Assembly: GCF_016734815.1 (NCBI RefSeq)
Contig: NZ_JAERQF010000005.1
Coordinates: forward strand, 124,001 to 188,000
Length of the DNA stretch: 64,000 nucleotides
Reading direction: 5' to 3'
Source of the DNA: Hymenobacter rubidus
Lineage (GTDB): Bacteria; Bacteroidota; Bacteroidia; Cytophagales; Hymenobacteraceae
Made by a program: the position numbers and the translations under genes. Below are positions 24,526 through 30,936 of the stretch, in pieces. Every line of letters begins with the position of its first letter. Position 1 is the first letter of the stretch. The notes under the pieces are model-generated. The model was not told the origin of the DNA, did not search any database, and saw only the letters and a program-made list of their open reading frames with translations.

Positions 24526-24945
24526 CTAGAGCATTGCCAGCTGCGCCATAACGGCGGGCAGCGTAGTGAGGCCCCAGTGCTCCACCAGCCGGCCCTCTTG
24601 CAAGCGGAAAATATCGATGACCTCAATAACGACGGGCTTTTGAGTGGGGGCGAGGCCCAGCAACTCGCCGGTGTGGATGCCTGTAATGGCTTTGCGGGTG
24701 GTCACCTTATCGGCTTCGGCTACCTGGTCGTAGATTTCTACGTGCAAGCCGGAGAAGGCGGGGTGCAGGATGTGGAGGAAAAAATAAAACATGCCGTCGC
24801 GGCCGGCGTCCATGCCCGCAGGGGCGGTACGGTTGATGAAGTTGGGGGCCAGCAGTGCGTTTAAAGCAGTGGCGTTGCCTTGGGCGATGCCCTCGTGGTT
24901 GTAGCGGCGGATGATGGCCTTGTTTTCTTCGGATTGGGTGCTCAT
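24526..24945 (-). CDS. SnoaL-like ester cyclase family protein
   Basis: A 139-residue protein with the cone-shaped alpha+beta fold of the SnoaL/NTF2-like group. Diagnostic segments are NKAIIRRYNHEGIAQGNATA at the start, LLAPNFINRTAP, then HPAFSGLHVEIYDQVAEADK and VIDIFRLQEGRLVEHWG near the end. Family members range from polyketide cyclases to proteins of unknown activity, so no substrate is given. It lies 121 bases downstream of an AraC regulator in the same direction, which may control it. Confidence 0.82.
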   Translation of the reverse strand: MSTQSEENKAIIRRYNHEGIAQGNATALNALLAPNFINRTAPAGMDAGRDGMFYFFLHILHPAFSGLHVEIYDQVAEADKVTTRKAITGIHTGELLGLAPTQKPVVIEVIDIFRLQEGRLVEHWGLTTLPAVMAQLAML

Positions 24946-25066
24946 GGCAGCAGCTTGTTGGAAGTGAAAAAGAATGCTGCAAAATTGGGCGGGGGCCGAA
25001 GGGGTGGGTTAGCGCGTTTCGGTCAAAAGCTGTGGTTGGGCGGTCAACTTGGATGCGGGCCTTTCC

Positions 25067-25936
25067 TCACCCCGCTACCAGCTTCTGCTGCCTGAACTCC
25101 CGGGGCGACACGCCGAAAGCCTTTTTGAAGGCTTCGGAGAAGCCGGAGTGGCTTTCGTAGCCCACTTGCTGGTACACGTCGCTGGGCGGCTGGTGCTGAT
25201 GGTGCAGCAGGGCGGCGGCGCGCTGCATGCGCTGGTGCAACAGCCATTTTTGGGGCGGCTGGCCGTAGAGGCCGGCAAACTTGCGTTGGAACGTGGACAC
25301 GCTCATGTGGCAGAGAAAGGCCAGCTCCTCCACGGTGATGGGCTGGCCGATGTGCGTTTCCACCACCTGGCGCAGCGTAAGCTCGGGCGGGCGGGTGCGC
25401 GGGTGGAGCAGGAAGCTGCGCAGGCCGGTGGGGTTGGTGTGCAGCAGGTAAAGCAGCAGCTCTTCCAGCTTGAGCTGCCGGATTTCGGGACCCGGGGGCG
25501 TGGGCGCTTGCAGCAGCAAGCGCAGCGATTCGATGTAGTTGCGGATAAAAGCATCCTTGCCGAAAGTGACCAGCGGTGCGCCAGGGGCTGCGCCCGGCCG
25601 GTGCAGCCGGGCGGCGTGGCGCACGTGAAAATCTTCCAGCACCTGGTTGCTGAAGTAGAGCAGGATGCTCCGGAACTGCCCCTGGTCAGACAAAAGCTCG
25701 CTCGTGAGGCAATGGCCGGCGGCCAGCAGCAGAATTTCATCCTGGTAAACCGTGACGGTATCGGCGGCCTGGATGATGGTCTTGCGGCCGTCGATGAGCA
25801 GGTTGAGCATGTTCCAGTTCAGCACAAGCTTGTTCTTGACGGTGGGCTGCCGCGAAACGTAGCTGCGGATGAGAATGTCGGCAGGGGCGGGGCTGCCCGC
25901 CGGTAGCAGGTCGTGGGGAATGTTGTAAACGGTCAT
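25067..25936 (-). CDS. AraC family transcriptional regulator
   Basis: A 289-residue DNA-binding protein. The C-terminal 100 residues form the two helix-turn-helix motifs of the AraC family: VEELAFLCHMSVSTFQRKF followed by GQPPQKWLLHQRMQRA, then VYQQVGYESHSGFSEAFKKA and FGVSPREFRQQ. The N-terminal part is a ligand-sensing cupin-like or unrelated domain with no recognised ligand. The next gene downstream, a SnoaL-like protein, is a possible target. Confidence 0.92.
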   Translation of the reverse strand: MTVYNIPHDLLPAGSPAPADILIRSYVSRQPTVKNKLVLNWNMLNLLIDGRKTIIQAADTVTVYQDEILLLAAGHCLTSELLSDQGQFRSILLYFSNQVLEDFHVRHAARLHRPGAAPGAPLVTFGKDAFIRNYIESLRLLLQAPTPPGPEIRQLKLEELLLYLLHTNPTGLRSFLLHPRTRPPELTLRQVVETHIGQPITVEELAFLCHMSVSTFQRKFAGLYGQPPQKWLLHQRMQRAAALLHHQHQPPSDVYQQVGYESHSGFSEAFKKAFGVSPREFRQQKLVAG

Positions 25937-26173
25937 GCGCAGGGTTAATGCAAATAGCTGCCCCGCAGCCGCATCGTTGCCAGACCGGCCCAGCCAGAAG
26001 GGCCGCGGGCAATTGGAGCCGGCGATGCGGCCGGGAATAAATTGCGCGGGCGGGGGAAATGAACGGGTCTGCTGCCAGCGGGGCGCGGGCAGTTTTTATT
26101 AGCGGCAGGTGAACGCGCAGGAGCCGCTAGCCGTAAGAAGAGAATATTTTACAATCATCTGTTTTCTAGTGTA

Positions 26174-26854
26174 ATGGAATCTTCCGAATCTACTCCCGGC
26201 ATCGCCGGAAAGGCCAACGACCTGATGGACCAAATTACGACCACTGCCACTGATAAGGCTAACGACCTGCTCGACCAAGTGCCCGACTCTGTGAAACAGG
26301 CGAGCAACAAGGCCGTGGGCGCGTTCAAGAGCCTCAGCACCACGCAAAAAGCCGTGGGCGGGGCGCTGCTGGCGGCGGGCCTGGCCTACCTCGTAGCCCC
26401 CAAGAAAAAAGGCAAGGCCAAGCGCACGGCCGCGGCGCTCGACCAATTGCTGCTCTTCGTGAACGACCGCATCAAAGGCTACAAGCGTGCCGTGGACGAA
26501 ACCAAGAACGGCGACCTGCGCGCTTATTACCAGCAGCTGGTGGGCCAGAGCCAGCAGTTTGCCGAGGAGCTGAACCGCTACCTGACCCGCGAAGGCGGCG
26601 AACGTGAAACGGGCACCACCCTCAAAGGCAAGCTCTACCGCAAGCTGATGGATGCCCAGGCCGCCGTGACGGGCCGCGACGAAAAGGCCATTCTGGCCGC
26701 CAACCTCTACGGCGAGCGGTGGGCCCTCAAAGCCTACAAGAAAGCCCTGCGCCGCGCTGCCCTCAAGGGCGACATCCGCGAGGCCGTGCGCAGCCAGTTT
26801 GCGCAGTCGAAGCGGACGTATAAGAAGCTCAAAGTGTTGGTAGCAAATCAATAA
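26174..26854 (+). CDS. DUF2383 (PA2169-type) four-helix-bundle protein with N-terminal anchor
   Basis: A 226-residue protein. Residues 1-55 are helical and polar (ANDLMDQITTTATDKANDLL), followed by a short membrane-compatible segment AVGGALLAAGLAYLVAP and a basic cluster. From about 85 onward the DUF2383 bundle is clear: LLLFVNDRIKGYKRAVDET, AYYQQLVGQSQQFAEELNRY, KGKLYRKLMDAQAAVTGRDE and ERWALKAYKKALR. This ferritin-like family is often found in stress-related settings; its activity is unknown. It is a single-gene unit, ending at a strong hairpin. Confidence 0.85.
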   Translation: MESSESTPGIAGKANDLMDQITTTATDKANDLLDQVPDSVKQASNKAVGAFKSLSTTQKAVGGALLAAGLAYLVAPKKKGKAKRTAAALDQLLLFVNDRIKGYKRAVDETKNGDLRAYYQQLVGQSQQFAEELNRYLTREGGERETGTTLKGKLYRKLMDAQAAVTGRDEKAILAANLYGERWALKAYKKALRRAALKGDIREAVRSQFAQSKRTYKKLKVLVANQ

Positions 26855-26867
26855 TGGTACCTTTTAG

Positions 26868-26926
26868 CGCAAAATGCCTCGTTGGGCCGGTCCTTTGGAA
26901 GGAGCGGCCCAACAAGGCATTTTGCG
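26868..26926. terminator. Hairpin terminator with 22-bp arms
   Basis: Arms 26868-26889 and 26905-26926 match at 21 of 22 positions (CGCAAAATGCCTCGTTGGGC and its complement). The A and T runs lie within the stem, which suits termination from both sides between the convergent DUF2383 and DinB genes. Confidence 0.78.
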
Positions 26927-26945
26927 TAGCGGGCGAGGGGCTGAT

Positions 26946-27425
26946 TCAGGCCTCCTGTGGCATTGGGGCTTGGGTTTGGGTAGCATCCAGCAAGCGGCGG
27001 TGGTAGTTGATTTGCCCCAGGTGGTAGGTGAGGTGGGTAGCAAGGTGCATCAGCATGTACGCCACGGAAGTGGGGCTCTCGAACACCACAACGGGGTATT
27101 CGGCGGCGAGCTGCTCGTCGGCCAGTTGTGCCAGCGCCGCTTCTACCACGCGGCGGGTCGTGGCGATGCCCGCAAGCAGTTCGGGCCGGGGAACGTACCG
27201 GTCGGAAAACTCCCGGTCACGGTGGCGGATGTACCCGCTGTTGCCCAGCTCCGCGCCGATGTAGGTGTTGAGGTTGCCGAGCAGATGCAGGCAGAGGTTG
27301 CCGCCCGAGTTGCTGATGCCCGGCTCGATGCGCCAGAGGGCGTTTTCGTTCGGGTAAGCCTCGATTTCCTGGCTCAGCTTATTCAGGTCGCGGTCGAAGA
27401 GGTTCTTTAAGATGGCTGCTAGCAT
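26946..27425 (-). CDS. DinB family protein (DUF1572-like)
   Basis: A 159-residue four-helix-bundle protein starting MLAAILKNLFDRDLNKLSQE. The conserved NLCLHLLGNLNTYIG segment near residues 44-58 and the C-terminal MLMHLATHLTYHLGQINYHR supply the candidate metal-binding histidines of DinB-like proteins. The ATG at 27425 is preferred; an upstream extension of 33 codons reads through an intergenic repeat. Function is unknown. Confidence 0.85.
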   Translation of the reverse strand: MLAAILKNLFDRDLNKLSQEIEAYPNENALWRIEPGISNSGGNLCLHLLGNLNTYIGAELGNSGYIRHRDREFSDRYVPRPELLAGIATTRRVVEAALAQLADEQLAAEYPVVVFESPTSVAYMLMHLATHLTYHLGQINYHRRLLDATQTQAPMPQEA

Positions 27426-27462
27426 GATGAAAGGTAAAACAAAAGTCCGGTCATGTAGAAGC

Positions 27463-27605
27463 TGTTTCGGCAGGGGCTCGCTTGCCGGTCCGACGGCGTA
27501 GGCGTCCGACCGGTCGTCGGTCACCGGCCGTTGGCGCCTCGTTCGGGCGGCAACCGGTCAGACGCCTACGCCGTCGGACCGAGCGGAACCCACTGCCTAA
27601 ACAAC
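27463..27605. repeat. Palindromic locus of the ACGCCTACGCCGTCGGACCG family
   Basis: Two inverted arms are visible: GCCGGTCCGACGGCGTAGGC (from about 27484) and CAGACGCCTACGCCGTCGGA (from about 27557). Outer parts GAAGCTGTTTCGGCAG and CTGCCTAAACAACTTC also correspond. The left arm matches the 24.4-kb copy exactly over 45 bases in inverted orientation. The whole gap 27426-27849 holds no gene. Confidence 0.85.
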
Positions 27606-27616
27606 TTCGTAAGCAA

Positions 27617-27653
27617 ACCCGGTCGTGCTGCGACAAGCTCAGCATGACCGGGT
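27617..27653. repeat. Collapsed copy of the GTCATGCTGAGC palindrome
   Basis: ACCCGGTCGTGCT and AGCATGACCGGGT pair around a short loop GCGACAAGCTC, then TTTTTGC follows. It looks like the outer ends of the dispersed palindrome joined after loss of the centre, and it could serve as a terminator. Confidence 0.75.
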
Positions 27654-27849
27654 TTTTGCTCCTTTTCGCGAACGTTTTACATGCTATGGAGTGCACCAGC
27701 TCCGCAGCATGTTTCGTCCATGCGAAGCGAATATGGCATTAGCCAGTGGGGCGCGGGAACAGCTTTGAATAAGCACGGCCAGTCGTCTGATTACCGGGGT
27801 GAGGGCAACTTACTGAAACCAATGACTGGTATAAAGCTCAGCGCGTGCG

Positions 27850-28446
27850 CTATATGGCCACGCTGTCGATGCCTTTTTGCAGCGCCGCATCCTGGAGTTC
27901 GGGTATTTTAACGCCTTCGGCCCGGGCCACGGTCACGTCGGTCAGGCCCAGGAAGCCCAGCATCCAGCGCAGATAGGGCGTGGCAAAATCGTAAGGCTGC
28001 ATGGGGCCCTCGGAATAAATGCCGCCGCTGGCCACCGCCAGGTACACCTTCTTGCCTTTTAGCAGGCCCTCGGGGCCGGTGGGGGTGTAGCGGAACGTGA
28101 TGCCGGCCCGCGTGAGGTGGTCGAGCCACGACTTCAGTGCTGAGGGAATGCTGAAATTGTAGAACGGCACCCCAATGACGACGGCATCGGCTGCCATGAC
28201 CTGGGCAATGGCTTCGTCGGAATGGCGCACGGCTTCCTGCTGCTCCGGGGAGCGGCCTTCGGCAGGCGTGAAGTAGGCTTGCAGGTGAACTTCTTCGAGG
28301 TGGGGAAACGGCTGGGTCGCCACGTTGCGCACCACAACGCTGCTGCCGGGCTGCGCGGCCAGCAGCTTGTCGATGATGCCCTGACCGAGGCGGGTGCTGA
28401 ACGATTCGGCCCCGCGGGCGCTGGAAATGATTTGCAGAATCTGCAT
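27850..28446 (-). CDS. azoR: FMN-dependent NADH-azoreductase
   Basis: A 198-residue flavodoxin-like quinone/azo reductase that transfers two electrons from NADH through FMN. The start is MQILQIISSARGAESFSTRL with the phosphate-binding SARG.ESFS loop. VIGVPFYNFSIPSALKSWLD is the typical AzoR FMN-binding segment, and VAVASGGIYSEG-like sequence follows. The ATG at 28446 was chosen from homology to the family N-terminus. A divergent HxlR regulator and two copies of an inverted-repeat operator lie in the 239-base gap upstream, which strongly suggests regulation in response to quinones, aldehydes or similar electrophiles. Confidence 0.9.
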   Translation of the reverse strand: MQILQIISSARGAESFSTRLGQGIIDKLLAAQPGSSVVVRNVATQPFPHLEEVHLQAYFTPAEGRSPEQQEAVRHSDEAIAQVMAADAVVIGVPFYNFSIPSALKSWLDHLTRAGITFRYTPTGPEGLLKGKKVYLAVASGGIYSEGPMQPYDFATPYLRWMLGFLGLTDVTVARAEGVKIPELQDAALQKGIDSVAI

Positions 28447-28553
28447 AAACAAAAGGGGTAAATGAGGTGATGAACTGCGGGCTCGTCCTCCCTGGCCCAC
28501 TGGCCACCGAATGACTGCCCGCCCACTGATGCACCAAGCTGTTGTTTGGTACT

Positions 28554-28574
28554 CAGGTTACCTCAAGTAATCAG
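28554..28574. promoter_or_regulatory. Imperfect operator for the HxlR regulator
   Basis: CAGGTTACC and AGTAATCAG are separated by 3 bases. Compared with the perfect site at 28625, the left half matches 7 of 9 and the right half 8 of 9 positions. A third half-site, CAGATTAC, lies at about 28606. Confidence 0.55.
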
Positions 28575-28624
28575 TCTGCCCTTTGTTTGTACCTTGCCGC
28601 CACTTCAGATTACGCGGTGGTAGC

Positions 28625-28646
28625 CTGATTACCCGCCGGTAATCAG
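28625..28646. promoter_or_regulatory. Perfect 9-4-9 operator for the HxlR regulator
   Basis: CTGATTACC-CGCC-GGTAATCAG is a perfect inverted repeat centred 50 bases before the HxlR start codon. Its position between divergent azoR and the regulator gene suits control of both promoters. Confidence 0.7.
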
Positions 28647-28685
28647 TGCAAATGGCCCCTTCGTACCCTTCCGCTGCTGCCTGCC

Positions 28686-29075
28686 ATGACCGACCACGAT
28701 AACCTTTCCCAATGCGCCCTCACGATGCAGGGCTTGCGCAACGCCCTGTCGGTGGTCAATGGCAAGTGGAAGCTCCAAATCATTGTGGCGCTTCAGTCGG
28801 GTACCCGGCATTTTCGCGGGTTGGAGCGGAGCGTGCCGGGTATTTCCACCAAAGTGCTGGCCAAGGAGCTGAAGGATTTGGAAGCCCATCAGTTCATCGC
28901 CCGCACGGTTCACCCCGGCCCGCCCGTGGTGGTCGACTACCATGTTTTGCCCTACGCCCGCTCGCTCGCCCCCGTGATTGAGGTCTTAAAAGCCTGGGGC
29001 ATCCAGCACCAGCAGCGCCTAGAAGCGGGCAATACGGAGCCGGTTTTAACGGCGCAGGGACCTGAGCCGGGCTAG
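28686..29075 (+). CDS. HxlR family transcriptional regulator
   Basis: A 129-residue winged-helix regulator. The pattern is typical: CALTMQGLRNALSVVNGKWK at the N-terminus, then LQSGTRHFRGLERSVPGIST and KVLAKELKDLEAHQFIARTV, with the recognition helix and wing. HxlR/YodB members often sense reactive electrophiles through a conserved N-terminal cysteine, and a cysteine is present here at residue 10 (SQC). It is divergent from azoR with shared operators. The reading frame continues open after its TAG stop for another 49 codons, treated below as a separate relic. Confidence 0.9.
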   Translation: MTDHDNLSQCALTMQGLRNALSVVNGKWKLQIIVALQSGTRHFRGLERSVPGISTKVLAKELKDLEAHQFIARTVHPGPPVVVDYHVLPYARSLAPVIEVLKAWGIQHQQRLEAGNTEPVLTAQGPEPG

Positions 29076-29225
29076 TCCGCCTGCCGGAATGCGGCGGGGT
29101 TTCACAACAAGGACGTGAAAGCCTTCAAGCTGCTCGACCGCCCGCTCTACGACGGCTACCCGCAGGCCCGCCAGATTATCAACTCCGGCGGCGGCAGCGG
29201 CAAAGAGAAACCGGCTGCGGCGTAA
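29076..29225 (+). pseudogene. C-terminal coding relic in frame behind the HxlR gene
   Basis: Directly after the HxlR stop, in the same frame, 49 codons read through to TAA at 29223. The segment NKDVKAFKLLDRPLYDGYPQ followed by ARQIINSGGGSGKEKPAAA looks like a genuine protein C-terminus. No start codon or upstream remainder is present. It is most likely the tail of a deleted gene; stop-codon readthrough is possible but unsupported. No family is recognised. Confidence 0.4.
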
Positions 29226-29245
29226 GTTTCGTTGGGGTTGGAAAT

Positions 29246-29283
29246 GAAGCCGCCCGCTTCTGGAGAGGGGAGCGGGCGGCTTC
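29246..29283. terminator. Hairpin terminator
   Basis: GAAGCCGCCCGCT (29246-29258) pairs with AGCGGGCGGCTTC (29271-29283), 13 bp with a 12-base loop. The T-run is weak (TTCGTTCT). Confidence 0.65.
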
Positions 29284-29329
29284 GTTCTACTACACTATGA
29301 ACGGCTACGGAGCATATGCCCTTTGATGC

Positions 29330-29947
29330 CTACTTCTGGTTGTCAGGTGCAAATGCATTTTCCAGCAAATCGAGGGTTTCCTCTGTTGATTTGGCTTCTG
29401 CATCTAGAGTAGTCAAGGGAACTACTACTTTAGGAAATCCATCTACGAACTGCATTTCCTCAAAATATGGAATGTCGTACTGAGCCATAAGCTTTTCGAA
29501 GTGCTGCCGGTCAACGCCCCATATTTTTACATACTTTGACTCCGCCACATAGATTTCCGTAAGGGTTGACTCGTCATTGTAAATGAGGCCGAACTCCAGA
29601 CGGCAGTCTTCGGTCAACTCTTTTTGCAAAGAGCCCAAGATGGCTAGTATGCTTTCCTTTTCCTGATACTCACCATAAGTTACGTCGCCTTCATACGGAC
29701 AAAAAAGGCAAGCACATACATCCGGCAGCATGGCTGCTAGGTGCATAAATAACTCCCACAAGCGCGAATTATTAATGTTTACTTCGGCGTAAAATCGAAA
29801 TAGTTGTTTTGGGTCTTCTACTTCCGTCAGTACAAAGCCTTCAACAAAACGCGCTTCCCGCCGTGCTGCAATCTTATCCCAATAGGAACGCGGCACCTCT
29901 TGCTCTTCAGCAAAACGGGTCGTTTTCGGTAGTTCTAGTCTAGACAT
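29330..29947 (-). CDS. Hypothetical protein, 205 residues, acidic
   Basis: No family is recognised. The protein is cytosolic in character: no signal peptide or membrane segment, mixed alpha/beta, acidic, with GYEGDVTYGEYQEKES-like and SLQKELTEDCRLEFGLIYND segments. Its DNA is visibly AT-richer than the neighbouring GH92 gene, suggesting recent arrival. Size, acidity and placement beside a mobile-looking nucleotidyltransferase pair recall immunity-type proteins, but this is a weak inference. Its ATG overlaps the frame of the GH92 relic just upstream. Confidence 0.7.
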   Translation of the reverse strand: MSRLELPKTTRFAEEQEVPRSYWDKIAARREARFVEGFVLTEVEDPKQLFRFYAEVNINNSRLWELFMHLAAMLPDVCACLFCPYEGDVTYGEYQEKESILAILGSLQKELTEDCRLEFGLIYNDESTLTEIYVAESKYVKIWGVDRQHFEKLMAQYDIPYFEEMQFVDGFPKVVVPLTTLDAEAKSTEETLDLLENAFAPDNQK

Positions 29948-29961
29948 GATTTCGTTTAGGT

Positions 29962-30124
29962 TTTACTTCCGCGCCGGCCGCGCCCCCCATCGTAAACACC
30001 AGCGTGCCGCCTTTCGCCACGTCCTGCTGCACCAAAAACGGCTGCGTCAGCTGTTGCCCGTTGAGGGTGACTTGCTGCTCGTAGACGTTTTGGGCGTTTT
30101 GGTTTTTGACCTGGATGGTGAAGG
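29962..30124 (-). pseudogene. 3' relic of a second GH92 gene
   Basis: About 160 bases, read on the minus strand, encode FTIQVKNQNAQNVYEQQVTL and QPFLVQQDVAKGGTLVF, closely similar to the C-terminus of the intact GH92 at 30937-33273 (FTIQVKNQSAKNVYVQQVTL and QPFLAQPDVAKGGLLVF). Several amino-acid differences show it is a diverged paralogue, not a fresh copy. Similarity ends at base 30124, two bases from the stop codon of the adjacent nucleotidyltransferase. Confidence 0.85.
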
Positions 30125-30125
30125 G

Positions 30126-30671
30126 TTATTCCTCGACGGCGGGTGGCATTGGGAGGCTGGACTGCTGGGGCGTGGGCTTTTCGTACACTTCCAGTTTCTG
30201 GCCGTTCCAATAGGCTTCGATGAATTGCAGGCTGCGGACGTCGGCCAGGTCTTTTTCGCGGCCGCTGCTGAGCTTGTTTAGCACGAGGTCATTGCGGTGG
30301 ATGAGGTGAATTTCCAGCCCGTCGAGGTCGTAGGTTTTGTGGTGGGCGTAGGCGGTATCGAAGTCGATGCCGTTGATGTGGGTCATCACATCGAGGATGA
30401 AGGGCTCGTCGATGACGCGCAGCGAAAGGCCCTGGGTGGGCACCTGGGGCGCGTATTCGGCCAGGCCGGTCACGTCGTAGTCGCAGGCCACGAAGGCGGC
30501 GACCAGGCGTAGCACGTTGTCGGTGGTGGGTTGAATCCAGATGTCCATGTCGCCCGTGCCGCGGCTGTAGCCGTGGATGTTGACGGCATAGCCACCCACG
30601 AGCAGGTAGGCCACCTGCTGGCGCTGAAGCTGGGTAATCAGCGCGGCGCTTTTCGCATCGAATAAGTCCAT
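30126..30671 (-). CDS. Nucleotidyltransferase of a putative toxin-antitoxin-type pair
   Basis: A 181-residue protein of the polymerase-beta-like nucleotidyltransferase group (AbiEii/DUF6036-like). The motif LLVGGYAVNIHGYSRGTGDM contains the GG...HG...R.T.D pattern with catalytic D41 and D43 in DMDIWI; a third acid is D94 in FILDVMT. GREKDLADV is a further family motif near residue 140. Such enzymes transfer nucleotides to tRNA or protein targets in the MenT/AbiE/MNT toxin systems. Its start overlaps the upstream small gene by 34 bases, which implies translational coupling. It is followed immediately by a GH92 relic. The toxin role is inferred. Confidence 0.75.
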   Translation of the reverse strand: MDLFDAKSAALITQLQRQQVAYLLVGGYAVNIHGYSRGTGDMDIWIQPTTDNVLRLVAAFVACDYDVTGLAEYAPQVPTQGLSLRVIDEPFILDVMTHINGIDFDTAYAHHKTYDLDGLEIHLIHRNDLVLNKLSSGREKDLADVRSLQFIEAYWNGQKLEVYEKPTPQQSSLPMPPAVEE

Positions 30672-30913
30672 TGCTCTTTTTCGTGGGCTACCCGGCGGGC
30701 GAAGTCGTCATCGGATTCGTGCGCGTGGCGGGGGAAGAAGCGGGTTTCGGTGGGCCGACCGCGCAGGGCGGCGCGGAGTGGCGCAAACAGGTGCTCGTTG
30801 AGGCGTTGCAGCTCGCGCAGGCGCTCGGGTATCGTGAGGTCGGCCCCGCGGGCGAGCAAGGCTTGTTCCATCGCGGCGGCTGAGGCAAAGAACTGGACAG
30901 TAGGACGGGGCAT
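30638..30913 (-). CDS. Small partner protein of the nucleotidyltransferase
   Basis: A 91-residue protein starting MPRPTVQFFASAAAMEQALL, with a helical middle (IPERLRELQRLNEHLFAPLR) and a charged C-terminal helix (HESDDDFARRVAHEKEQW). No domain is recognised. It precedes the nucleotidyltransferase with a 34-base overlap, and has its own TAnnTTTG box 3 bases before the ATG. Gene order, size and overlap suggest an antitoxin or a regulatory subunit, but this is inference. A longer in-frame extension upstream runs antiparallel through GH92 and is discarded. Confidence 0.65.
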   Translation of the reverse strand: MPRPTVQFFASAAAMEQALLARGADLTIPERLRELQRLNEHLFAPLRAALRGRPTETRFFPRHAHESDDDFARRVAHEKEQWTYSMRKAPR

Positions 30914-30916
30914 ATT

Positions 30917-30924
30917 CAAAGTTA
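30917..30924 (-). promoter_or_regulatory. -7 box (TAACTTTG) of the small-protein/nucleotidyltransferase pair
   Basis: Read on the minus strand, TAACTTTG lies in the 23 bases between the GH92 stop and the small gene, and ends 3 bases before its ATG. A leaderless transcript is predicted. Confidence 0.5.
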
Positions 30925-30936
30925 CGGTTGGCCGGA

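Noticed and set aside
29073..29075. Stop-codon readthrough of the HxlR gene
   Set aside because: There is no known readthrough context or SECIS-like structure; a fused relic explains the open frame more simply.
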